DNA of 25,180 nt from Lachnospiraceae bacterium (lineage in GTDB: Bacteria > Bacillota > Clostridia > Lachnospirales > Lachnospiraceae). Positions 15,733 to 21,977 of this stretch are shown one piece after another. A program made the translations under genes and the position numbers. The first letter of the stretch is position 1, and each line of letters opens with the position of its first letter. The stretch covers positions 1 through 25,180 of the forward strand of contig JAEEKC010000216.1 of NCBI GenBank assembly GCA_016282215.1, written 5' to 3'. A model generated the notes under the pieces. The model saw nothing but the letters and a program-made list of their open reading frames with translations. It was not told the DNA's origin and made no database searches.

Positions 15733-15740
15733 AATGACAA

Positions 15741-15872
15741 ATGAGAACAGAGATCAGAACAACTATGATGGATACACAAATGTGTTGCTGCAGGTGTTGT
15801 CGAATGCTTTGCTCCCAGGCAAGTAATATGGCCGGGCGTTTGGCTCATTTGTCATGCGTCCACATACAGTAA
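15741..15872 (+). CDS. Cys-rich leader peptide for transcription attenuation
   Basis: A 43-codon frame beginning ATG at 15741, eight bases after AAAGGAG (15726-15732), and ending TAA at 15870-15872. The peptide starts MRTEIRTTMMDTQM and then has CCCRCC at residues 15-20, with a sixth Cys at 24. Six Cys codons within ten (TGT TGC TGC AGG TGT TGT ... TGC) make ribosome speed a direct sensor of charged tRNA-Cys. The stretch right after the run (15812-15822) is the antiterminator strand that pairs with the base of the terminator at 15904-15929. It lies in front of a cystine/methionine-type uptake operon. An overlapping frame from 15734 has its ATG only one base from the ribosome site and is less likely. 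I propose it as a regulatory peptide with no function of its own. Confidence 0.8.
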   Translation: MRTEIRTTMMDTQMCCCRCCRMLCSQASNMAGRLAHLSCVHIQ

Positions 15873-15912
15873 TCTGTCATTCGGATGAATGTAGAAAGCC
15901 ATTGCCTGGGAG
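15812..15912 (+). promoter_or_regulatory. Antiterminator pairing of the cysteine attenuator
   Basis: CTCCCAGGCAA (15812-15822) is the exact complement of TTGCCTGGGAG (15902-15912). The right strand contains the left arm of the terminator, so the two structures exclude each other. A ribosome stalled at the first Cys codons would leave the left strand free; one that reads on to the stop at 15870 would cover it. Confidence 0.8.
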
Positions 15913-15929
15913 TGATCCCGGGCTTTTTT
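15904..15929 (+). terminator. Attenuator terminator before the sulfur transport operon
   Basis: GCCTGGGA (15904-15911) and TCCCGGGC (15916-15923) form an 8-bp stem with one G-U pair and a GTGA loop, followed by TTTTTT (15924-15929). It stands between the leader peptide and the first structural gene at 16074. Confidence 0.88.
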
Positions 15930-16013
15930 CATGCCCGGAAAACCATGGGACAATGTAGACAAAGATGATCCGATCTGATAATCGGAACGAAAATAAAAGA
16001 AGAAAGTGATAGC

Positions 16014-16068
16014 AGTGAAAAGCAAATATGAGAATACAGAGAATAAGCTGCTAATCAATTTGGAGGAG
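16014..16068 (+). promoter_or_regulatory. GAGCCG leader element, copy upstream of the fused binding protein
   Basis: CAGTGAAAAGCAAATATGAG, AATACAGAGAATAAG, CTGCTAATCAATT and GGAGGAG. The core has drifted to GAGAAT (16039-16044), 35 nt before the ATG, while both flanks are well conserved. A small TCCGAT/ATCGGA hairpin lies upstream (15969-15986). Confidence 0.65.
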
Positions 16069-16073
16069 AAATT

Positions 16074-17777
16074 ATGAAAAAGAATATTGTAAAGAAACTG
16101 GTCGCAGGCATCATCACGTTAGGCGTAAGCGTATTTGCGCTGACAGGATGCGGCGGAGCAAAAGTAGAGACGAATACAAACGGTGAGATTGTTGCAGGAG
16201 CCAATCAGGTCTACAGGACACTCGATGAGATCAAAGCAGACGGAACTGTAAATATCGGTGTTTTTTCAGACAAAAACCCATTTGGTTTCGTGGATGAAAA
16301 CGGTGAGTATCAGGGATATGATGTTTACTTTGCTGAAAGACTCGGTAAGGACCTGGGTGTCAAGATCAACTATGTATCAACGGAAGCAGCAAGCAGGGTG
16401 GAATATCTTGAGACAGGTAAGGTTGATATCGTACTGGCTAACTTTACGGTAACAGAAGAAAGAGCGCAAAAAGTTGATTTCGCACTTCCCTACATGAATG
16501 TGGCACTTGGCGTTGTATCTCATGAAGACAATGTGATCGAAAGCCTTGACCAGATTGGCGCGGATGATCAGGTCATAGTCATCTCCGGTACGACCGCGGA
16601 GACGTATCTGGAAAAGGAATACCCTGATATTAAACTGCAGAAGTTTGATACCTATGCAACAGCAAAGACGTCCTTTGAGAACGGGACAGGCATTGCATGG
16701 GCGAACGATAATACAGAAGTGATCGCCTATGCCCTTGAAAATGAGGGATATGTAGTCGGCATTCCTTCCCTCGGCAGTCAGGATACCATCGCTCCTGCAG
16801 TGTCCAAAGGCAACACAACCCTGCTTGACTGGATCAATGATGAGATCAAAACGCTCGGTGAGGAAAACTTCTTCCATGCAGATTATGAAGCAACGCTTTT
16901 AGATACCTACGGCGCCGATTATGAAGATACCCTTGTTGTAGAAGGCGGCGTTGTCAGCACAGCGCCGGCTGAAGATGCAGCGGCGCAGGATGAAACTTCT
17001 GAAGAGACAAAGGCAGAAGATGCGCTTGACATCGTTCCCGGTAACGGAGAGACCATCAAGATTGCAGCATCGCCGGTACCTCATGCGGAGATCCTTGCAA
17101 AAGCAGCTGATGTTTTAGAGCAGTATGGTTATACACTGGACGTTGTGGAATTTGATGATTACGTACAGCCTAACCTGGTTGTGGAATCCGGTGAATTTGA
17201 TGCGAACTATTTCCAGCACGTTCCTTATCTTGACAGTTTTAATGATGAGCAGGGAACACATATCGTCAATGCGGGCGGCATTCACTACGAGCCCTTCGGG
17301 ATCTATCCCGGCACCAAGAAAAGCCTTGATGAAGTAGCGGACGGTGACAGCATCGCAGTACCCAATGATACCACCAATGAAGCAAGAGCCCTTCTGCTTT
17401 TGCAGGATAACGGACTGCTGACACTCAAAGACGGCGCAGACCTGACGGCAACGGTGAATGATATCACGGAAAACCCGTATAACCTTCAGTTTGTGGAACT
17501 CGAGGCGGCGCAGGTTGCGAGAGTTGTAGATGAAGTAGAATACGTGGTGCTGAACGGAAACTATGCATTGGAAGCAGGTTATTCCGTCGGAAAAGACTCC
17601 ATTGCTTATGAGGCCAGTGATTCCGTGGCGGCCAAAACCTATGTCAATATCGTAGCGGTGAAAGAAGGCAACGAGGCAAGCGATAAGATCAAAGCGCTGG
17701 TGGCTGTGCTTCGGTCCGATGAGATCAAACAGTTCATTGAAGATACCTATGACGGAGCTGTTGTATTCTTTGAGTAA
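16074..17777 (+). CDS. Lipoprotein fusing two solute-binding proteins (cystine-type and NlpA/MetQ-type)
   Basis: A 567-residue exported lipoprotein: basic N-terminus, hydrophobic core and lipobox LTGC (Cys26). Residues about 47-286 are a family 3 (polar amino acid) binding protein; ASRVEYLETGKVDIVLANFT and the following RAQKVDFALPYMNVALGVVS closely resemble cysteine/cystine-binding members. Residues 287-325 are an acidic Ala/Glu linker. Residues 326-567 are an NlpA (MetQ-like) methionine-binding domain: IKIAASPVPHAEILAKAADV, FDANYFQHVPYLDSF and a Y-rich end. These two unrelated folds are normally separate proteins. Downstream lie a MetNI-type and a polar amino acid-type transporter, so one anchored protein may feed both. 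GGAGGAG precedes the ATG. Expression is probably controlled by the dyad operator and the Cys attenuator. A terminator follows at 17796. Confidence 0.92.
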   Translation: MKKNIVKKLVAGIITLGVSVFALTGCGGAKVETNTNGEIVAGANQVYRTLDEIKADGTVNIGVFSDKNPFGFVDENGEYQGYDVYFAERLGKDLGVKINYVSTEAASRVEYLETGKVDIVLANFTVTEERAQKVDFALPYMNVALGVVSHEDNVIESLDQIGADDQVIVISGTTAETYLEKEYPDIKLQKFDTYATAKTSFENGTGIAWANDNTEVIAYALENEGYVVGIPSLGSQDTIAPAVSKGNTTLLDWINDEIKTLGEENFFHADYEATLLDTYGADYEDTLVVEGGVVSTAPAEDAAAQDETSEETKAEDALDIVPGNGETIKIAASPVPHAEILAKAADVLEQYGYTLDVVEFDDYVQPNLVVESGEFDANYFQHVPYLDSFNDEQGTHIVNAGGIHYEPFGIYPGTKKSLDEVADGDSIAVPNDTTNEARALLLLQDNGLLTLKDGADLTATVNDITENPYNLQFVELEAAQVARVVDEVEYVVLNGNYALEAGYSVGKDSIAYEASDSVAAKTYVNIVAVKEGNEASDKIKALVAVLRSDEIKQFIEDTYDGAVVFFE

Positions 17778-17795
17778 GATGTTTTGAAAATGAAG

Positions 17796-17826
17796 GGGAG
17801 GGCCGTTTTGGTCCTCCCGTATTTTT
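17796..17826 (+). terminator. Intra-operon terminator after the binding protein
   Basis: GGGAGGGCC (17796-17804) pairs with GGTCCTCCC (17810-17818) with one G-U pair and a GTTTT loop, then GTATTTTT. It lies 20 nt before the ATPase start. Partial termination here would keep binding-protein mRNA in excess over transporter mRNA, a common arrangement in ABC operons. Confidence 0.8.
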
Positions 17827-17846
17827 GGTAAAGGAATGATGAAGAT

Positions 17847-18638
17847 ATGAGTGAAATTGAGATCAGAAATCTGACAAAAAGATTTGAAGGAAATGGACAG
17901 ACGGTCGAGGCACTTCGGGATATTGATCTTTCCATCGAAAAAGGAGATATCTTCGGAATCATCGGGATGTCCGGAGCGGGAAAAAGCACCCTGGTCCGCT
18001 GTATCAATTATCTGGAAAAACCGACGCAGGGAAAGGTGCTGATCGACGGTGTTGACCTGGAAGACTTAAACGAAAAACAGCTTCGAAAAAAACGCAGCGA
18101 GATCGGGATGATCTTTCAAAGCTTCTATCTTTTAGAGCAGAAAAACGCCCTGGATAATGTCTGTTTTCCGCTGGAGATTGCCGGCATGAAAAAAAAGCAG
18201 GCAAGAGAGAAAGCGCGGAAACTGCTTGAGACAGTCGGGATCGGTGACAAAGAAAAAGCTTATCCTTCCCAGCTGTCCGGCGGGCAAAAACAGAGAGTAG
18301 CCATTGCCAGGGCGCTGGCCACGGAGCCGAAGATCCTGCTTTGCGATGAAGCAACCAGTGCGCTCGATCCCCAGACGACAAAGGCCATTTTGAGCCTCTT
18401 AAAAGAGATTAACGAAAAGTACGGGATCACTATCGTGATCATTACACATCAGATGTCGGTCGTATCGCAGATCTGTAAAAAGGTTGCGATCATAGACAAT
18501 GGAGCCTTAGTGGAAGAAGGCACTGTTGATGAGATCTTCCGGTCGCCGCAGTCAGATGCGGCAAGGGATCTGATCTTTGAGAGAAAGGTCAGATATATCA
18601 GGAATTTTGAAAAGAATGGGGAGCCGGCGGTTGTGTGA
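17847..18638 (+). CDS. metN: MetN-type ABC transporter ATPase lacking the NIL domain
   Basis: The ATP-hydrolysing subunit of a methionine-type importer, on the cytoplasmic face of the membrane. Walker A GMSGAGKST (40-48), signature LSGGQ (143-147), Walker B ILLCDE (163-168) and switch His201 are intact. IFGIIGMSGAGKSTLVRCIN and DEATSALDPQTTKAIL are characteristic of MetN. The protein has 263 residues, whereas classical MetN has about 340 with a C-terminal NIL domain through which cytoplasmic methionine inhibits uptake. Here the chain ends soon after the core (FERKVRYIRNFEKNGEPAVV), so that feedback should be absent. AAAGGAATGATG context precedes the ATG. It follows an intra-operon terminator; its end overlaps the leader element of the next gene. 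Confidence 0.93.
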   Translation: MSEIEIRNLTKRFEGNGQTVEALRDIDLSIEKGDIFGIIGMSGAGKSTLVRCINYLEKPTQGKVLIDGVDLEDLNEKQLRKKRSEIGMIFQSFYLLEQKNALDNVCFPLEIAGMKKKQAREKARKLLETVGIGDKEKAYPSQLSGGQKQRVAIARALATEPKILLCDEATSALDPQTTKAILSLLKEINEKYGITIVIITHQMSVVSQICKKVAIIDNGALVEEGTVDEIFRSPQSDAARDLIFERKVRYIRNFEKNGEPAVV

Positions 18639-18690
18639 GATCCGATATGAAAAATACGGAGCTGAAGACTCATGATCAATTCAGGAGGTG
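18633..18690 (+). promoter_or_regulatory. GAGCCG leader element, copy upstream of metI
   Basis: It contains GTGTGAGATCCGATATGAAA, AATACGGAGCTGAAGACTC, ATGATCAATT and AGGAGGTG. GAGCTG (18659-18664) is 39 nt before the TTG start. Its 5' end overlaps the metN stop codon. Confidence 0.7.
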
Positions 18691-18697
18691 AAGGAAG

Positions 18698-19360
18698 TTG
18701 TTTGATGAAAAAGTTTTACAGATGTTATTAGAGGGGATTCGGGACACCCTGTATATGACATTTTTCTCAGCCTTTTTCGGCTATGTTTTAGGACTTCCAT
18801 TCGGGATTGCTTTATATGTGACAAAGAAGGACGGCCTGAAGCCCAATAAGGTTATTTATGGGATCGGAGATTTTATCTGCAATATTATCAGGAGTGTTCC
18901 GTTTCTGATCCTGCTGATCGTGCTGATCCCCTTTACCAGGCTGGTTGTCGGAAAGAGTTACGGTTCGACGGCGACCATCGTTCCGCTCGTCATCTGCGCG
19001 GCGCCTTATATCGCAAGGGTAGTGGAATCAGCGCTGAATGAAGTGGATGCCGGGGTGATCGAAATGGCCCGCTCCATGGGAGCAAGCATATGGCAGATCA
19101 TTTTTAAGGTGCTGCTGGTGGAAGCAAGGGTTTCACTGTTTACAGGGGCAACGATCACAACAGGTATTTTGCTTGGGTATTCCGCGATGTCAGGAACCGT
19201 AGGCGGAGGCGGCCTGGGGGATATTGCGGTCAGATACGGCTATTACAGATGGCAGACAGACATTATGGTTGTGACGGTAGCGCTGCTCATCGTCATCTTT
19301 CAGATCATTCAGAATGCAGGGACAAGGATCGCATCGCGCCTTGATCACAGAAAGCGGTAA
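18698..19360 (+). CDS. metI: MetI-type ABC transporter permease
   Basis: A 220-residue membrane protein with five or so hydrophobic segments, the normal size for MetI, forming the channel of the methionine-type importer with the MetN ATPase. IRDTLYMTFFSAFFGYVLGL, NIIRSVPFLILLIVLIPFTR and the coupling-loop region EMARSMGASIWQIIFKVLL are typical, as is MSGTVGGGGLGDIAVRYGY. The start is TTG at 18698, seven bases after a full AGGAGGTG; nearby ATG and GTG codons are out of frame. Its stop is followed after five bases by the next permease start, so the two are tightly coupled. Confidence 0.95.
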   Translation: MFDEKVLQMLLEGIRDTLYMTFFSAFFGYVLGLPFGIALYVTKKDGLKPNKVIYGIGDFICNIIRSVPFLILLIVLIPFTRLVVGKSYGSTATIVPLVICAAPYIARVVESALNEVDAGVIEMARSMGASIWQIIFKVLLVEARVSLFTGATITTGILLGYSAMSGTVGGGGLGDIAVRYGYYRWQTDIMVVTVALLIVIFQIIQNAGTRIASRLDHRKR

Positions 19361-19365
19361 GAAAT

Positions 19366-20022
19366 ATGAATTTTGCAGTTGTTCAGTCATATATTCCGGC
19401 ATATACAGAGGCTTTTTTGCTGACGGTAAAAATCGGCGTGCTGGGTATAGCGCTGGCATTTTTGATCGGCGTGATCTGTGCATTTGCTGAGTTTTTCAAA
19501 GTGCCGGTGGCCCGGGTTGTGGTGAAGATCTATGTGGAATTGTTCCGAAACACGCCGCTTTTGGTGCAGCTGTTTTTCATTTACTACGGATTGCCGGCCG
19601 TGGGCATACAGATACCGGCGCAGGTTTGCGGATGCCTCGGACTTGGCCTTTTGGGCGGAAGTTATATGGCGGAAAGCGTCCGAAGCGGCTTAGAGGCGGT
19701 GCCGAAGATACAGACGGAAAGCGCCAGGGCTCTTGGCATGAGCAGCATCCAGCTTTTTTTGTATGTGATCCTGCCGCAGGCATTTACCATCAGTCTGCCG
19801 GGGATTATCGCAAATGTGATTTTTCTTTTGAAAGAGACCAGCGTTTTTTCCGCTATCAGTCTGCTGGATCTGATGTTTACCGCAAAGGATTTGATCGGCC
19901 TGTATTACAACACGACGGAGAGTCTGTTTTTGCTGGTCGTTTTCTACATCATCATGCTGCTTCCGGTATCCTTTATCGGGTATCTGATCGAGAAAAAGAG
20001 CAGACTGAAGATGGCGGCATAA
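19366..20022 (+). CDS. Polar amino acid ABC transporter permease 1
   Basis: A 218-residue HisM/GlnP-type permease with about five membrane segments. Signatures are YTEAFLLTVKIGVLGIALAF, the YVELFRNTPLLVQLFFIYYG motif diagnostic of polar amino acid permeases, and the coupling loop SARALGMSSIQLFLYVILPQ. With the second permease (20113) and the ATPase (20786) it should make a cystine/cysteine-type importer fed by the family 3 domain of the fused lipoprotein. It begins five bases after metI, so translation is probably coupled. Substrate is inferred from the neighbouring binding protein and Cys attenuator, not from its own sequence. Confidence 0.93.
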   Translation: MNFAVVQSYIPAYTEAFLLTVKIGVLGIALAFLIGVICAFAEFFKVPVARVVVKIYVELFRNTPLLVQLFFIYYGLPAVGIQIPAQVCGCLGLGLLGGSYMAESVRSGLEAVPKIQTESARALGMSSIQLFLYVILPQAFTISLPGIIANVIFLLKETSVFSAISLLDLMFTAKDLIGLYYNTTESLFLLVVFYIIMLLPVSFIGYLIEKKSRLKMAA

Positions 20023-20062
20023 AGCTTAGATCGATAAAAAAGTGATGGGCATTGCAATGCAT

Positions 20063-20105
20063 GACAGGGAAATACACAAACGAAAAACTAACGGTAAATC
20101 AGGAG
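20063..20105 (+). promoter_or_regulatory. Weak GAGCCG-like leader element upstream of permease 2
   Basis: GACAGGGAAATACACAAACG, AAAAACTAACGG and AAATCAGGAG follow the order of the other copies but the GAGCCG core is lost. Just upstream is a perfect 12-bp palindrome GCATTGCAATGC (20049-20060). I list it as a degenerate copy only. Confidence 0.3.
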
Positions 20106-20112
20106 ACCAAAT

Positions 20113-20778
20113 ATGGGATTTGAGGTGATTTTAAAAGGGAAAAACCTGATGCGTCTTCTCGGCGGACTCGGCGTGGCCATGAAGATCAGCGGTATTTCCG
20201 TACTGATCAGTATCATTGCGGGATTGATCCTGGGTATGCTGATGTCTGCAAAAAAACCGGTCATCACGGTGATCACAAGGATCTATCTGGAGATCGTCAG
20301 GATCATGCCCCAGATGGTGCTTTTGTTTATCGTTTTTTTTGGTTTTACCAAAATGACGGGAACGAATATCTCTGCGGAAGTTTCTTCCGTCATTGTTTTT
20401 TCCTTTTGGGGAACGGCGGAGATGGCGGATCTTGTCAGAGGGTGCTTTCTCAGCATACCCGCCATTCAGTATGAAAGCAGCAAGGCGTTAGGGCTGTCCC
20501 GTATTCAGACGTATCTGTATGTGATCCTTCCGCAGATCATAAAGCGGCTGATCCCGCTGTCCATCAATCTCATCACGCGAATGATCAAAACCACCAGCCT
20601 GATCATGATGGTCGGGATCGTGGAAGTATTGAAGGTAGGACAGCAGATCATTGAGGCAAACAGAAAGAGCGCACCCAATGCAGCCTTCGGTGTATTCGCG
20701 GTTATTTTTCTGCTCTATTTTTTCGCCTGCTGGCCCATCAGCTGCCTGTCAAAATATCTGGAAAAGAAGTGGGAGTGA
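20113..20778 (+). CDS. Polar amino acid ABC transporter permease 2
   Basis: A 221-residue permease of the same family, with LLGGLGVAMKISGISVLISI, the RIYLEIVRIMPQMVLLFIVF motif in place of ELFRNTPLLVQ, and coupling loop SKALGLSRIQTYLYVILPQI. The family usually works as a heterodimer of two such permeases, so it likely pairs with the one at 19366. The ATG at 20113 follows AGGAG with seven intervening bases. The 90-nt gap before it holds a perfect palindrome and a weak leader element. The ATPase gene starts seven bases after its stop. Confidence 0.92.
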   Translation: MGFEVILKGKNLMRLLGGLGVAMKISGISVLISIIAGLILGMLMSAKKPVITVITRIYLEIVRIMPQMVLLFIVFFGFTKMTGTNISAEVSSVIVFSFWGTAEMADLVRGCFLSIPAIQYESSKALGLSRIQTYLYVILPQIIKRLIPLSINLITRMIKTTSLIMMVGIVEVLKVGQQIIEANRKSAPNAAFGVFAVIFLLYFFACWPISCLSKYLEKKWE

Positions 20779-20785
20779 AGTGTTC

Positions 20786-21526
20786 ATGAGTGAACTTTTG
20801 GAAATAGAACATTTGCATAAACAATATGAGGATTTTGAAGTCCTGAAGGATATCAGTCTTTCCGTTAGAAAAGGTGAGACCGTTGTGATTGTCGGGCCTT
20901 CCGGATGCGGGAAAAGTACGCTTCTAAGGTGCATCAACGGACTGGAGGATATTCAGGAGGGAACGGTGCGATTAGGTGGTCAGATCGTAAATCCTTTGCA
21001 GAAAAATACAGATGCAAGAAAGAAGATCGGCATGGTCTTTCAAAGCTATGAACTGTTTCCGCATAAGACGGTTTTGGAAAACCTGCTTCTGGCTCCGCTT
21101 AAGGTACAAAAAAGAAAACGGGGAGAGGCGGAAAAGGAAGCCATCGATCTTCTTGACAGAGTCGGACTTGCCGCGAGAAAAGACAGTTATCCGCGGCAGC
21201 TTTCCGGTGGACAGAAACAGAGGGTTGCCATTGTGCGCGCACTGATGATGCATCCCGAAGTTCTGCTGTTTGACGAAGTAACAGCCGCTCTTGATCCGGA
21301 AATGGTCAGGGAGGTACTTGATGTGATCTTAGACCTTGCGAAGCAGAAGAGGACAATGCTCATCGTTACCCATGAAATGTCTTTTGCAAAAGCCATCGCT
21401 GACAGAGTGATTTTTTTAGACGGCGGAGCCATCGTGGAAGATGCCGATCCGAAGGAGTTCTTTCATACGCCCAAAACAGAGCGGGCGCAGAAATTCCTGC
21501 AGACCTTTGAATTTGAAACAAAATAA
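20786..21526 (+). CDS. Polar amino acid ABC transporter ATPase
   Basis: A 246-residue ATPase of the GlnQ/TcyN class. Walker A GPSGCGKST (37-45), signature LSGGQ (139-143), Walker B VLLFDE (159-164) and switch His196 are all present, and the length is that of a single-domain importer ATPase. The ATG at 20786 was chosen because a GGGAGTGA ribosome site precedes it and the homologous sequence begins here; an upstream in-frame ATG at 20651 would lie deep in the previous gene. It ends the operon; no convincing terminator is visible in the next 100 bases. It should power the two permeases before it. Confidence 0.94.
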   Translation: MSELLEIEHLHKQYEDFEVLKDISLSVRKGETVVIVGPSGCGKSTLLRCINGLEDIQEGTVRLGGQIVNPLQKNTDARKKIGMVFQSYELFPHKTVLENLLLAPLKVQKRKRGEAEKEAIDLLDRVGLAARKDSYPRQLSGGQKQRVAIVRALMMHPEVLLFDEVTAALDPEMVREVLDVILDLAKQKRTMLIVTHEMSFAKAIADRVIFLDGGAIVEDADPKEFFHTPKTERAQKFLQTFEFETK

Positions 21527-21555
21527 TCTTTTTGATGTAAAACGCTCTTTTTTCG

Positions 21556-21584
21556 TTGTGAAATAGCCTTAGTTGCGGTAAAAT
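21556..21584 (+). promoter_or_regulatory. Sigma-A promoter for the 83-residue protein
   Basis: TTGTGA (21556-21561), a 17-nt spacer and TAAAAT (21579-21584). The leader of about 105 nt holds a perfect 14-bp palindrome GACTTTGCAAAGTC (21614-21627), enclosed by CATGTC (21608-21613) and GACATG (21647-21652), and then a GAGCCG element. Confidence 0.65.
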
Positions 21585-21634
21585 ACAAATTGGAAATGCA
21601 AATCGGCATGTCAGACTTTGCAAAGTCCGATATC

Positions 21635-21691
21635 AGTGTGAAGCCCGACATGAGAATGCGGAGCCGAAATCTAAGGATAAAGAAAGAGGAG
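21635..21691 (+). promoter_or_regulatory. GAGCCG leader element, copy upstream of the 83-residue protein
   Basis: AGTGTGAAGCCCGACATGAG, AATGCGGAGCCGAAATCTAA and AAAGAGGAG. GAGCCG (21661-21666) is 36 nt before the ATG. A partial second copy of its 5' end (AAGTCCGATATC) lies just upstream at 21623-21634. Confidence 0.7.
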
Positions 21692-21696
21692 CCTTC

Positions 21697-21948
21697 ATGA
21701 GTCTTTTTACATCAGCGCAGGAAAAGCAGATCCTTGCCATCATCAAAAGAGTGGAAATGAACGCTTCGAATAATTACAAAGATGCGGCGCAGTCCGCCAT
21801 TGCCGATCTGGAAAAAGCCCTTGCCGATCCTGCCATTGGCGGGAAACTGAAGGAAAAGAAAAAGACGGAGTATGAAAACCTGCTGACTGAGTATAAGTCG
21901 CGTTATCAGGGTTTTACCCATAAGGATCAGAAACCTTATTGGACTTAA
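21697..21948 (+). CDS. Small helical protein, unknown function
   Basis: An 83-residue hydrophilic protein with no signal or membrane segment; nearly all of it looks helical, with KDAAQSAIADLEKALADPAI followed by a very charged KEKKKTEYENLLTEYKSRYQ, and an aromatic C-terminus ending PYWT. I do not recognise the family. It has a good promoter, a GAGCCG leader element and AGAGGAG before the ATG, so it is very probably a real gene. It is transcribed separately from the transport operon; the membrane-protein gene starts 29 nt after its stop. Confidence 0.75.
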   Translation: MSLFTSAQEKQILAIIKRVEMNASNNYKDAAQSAIADLEKALADPAIGGKLKEKKKTEYENLLTEYKSRYQGFTHKDQKPYWT

Positions 21949-21977
21949 GATAAAGGTCTGATACGGGCAGGCATCAT

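Noticed and set aside
15734..15826. Alternative leader frame beginning MTNENRD
   Set aside because: Its ATG is one base from the ribosome site, too close, whereas the Cys-rich frame has ideal eight-base spacing and matches the attenuator layout.
15675..16073. T-box or SAM riboswitch before the sulfur transport operon
   Set aside because: No TGGNACC-type T-box sequence and no S-box arrangement of stems were seen; the Cys leader peptide with antiterminator explains the region.
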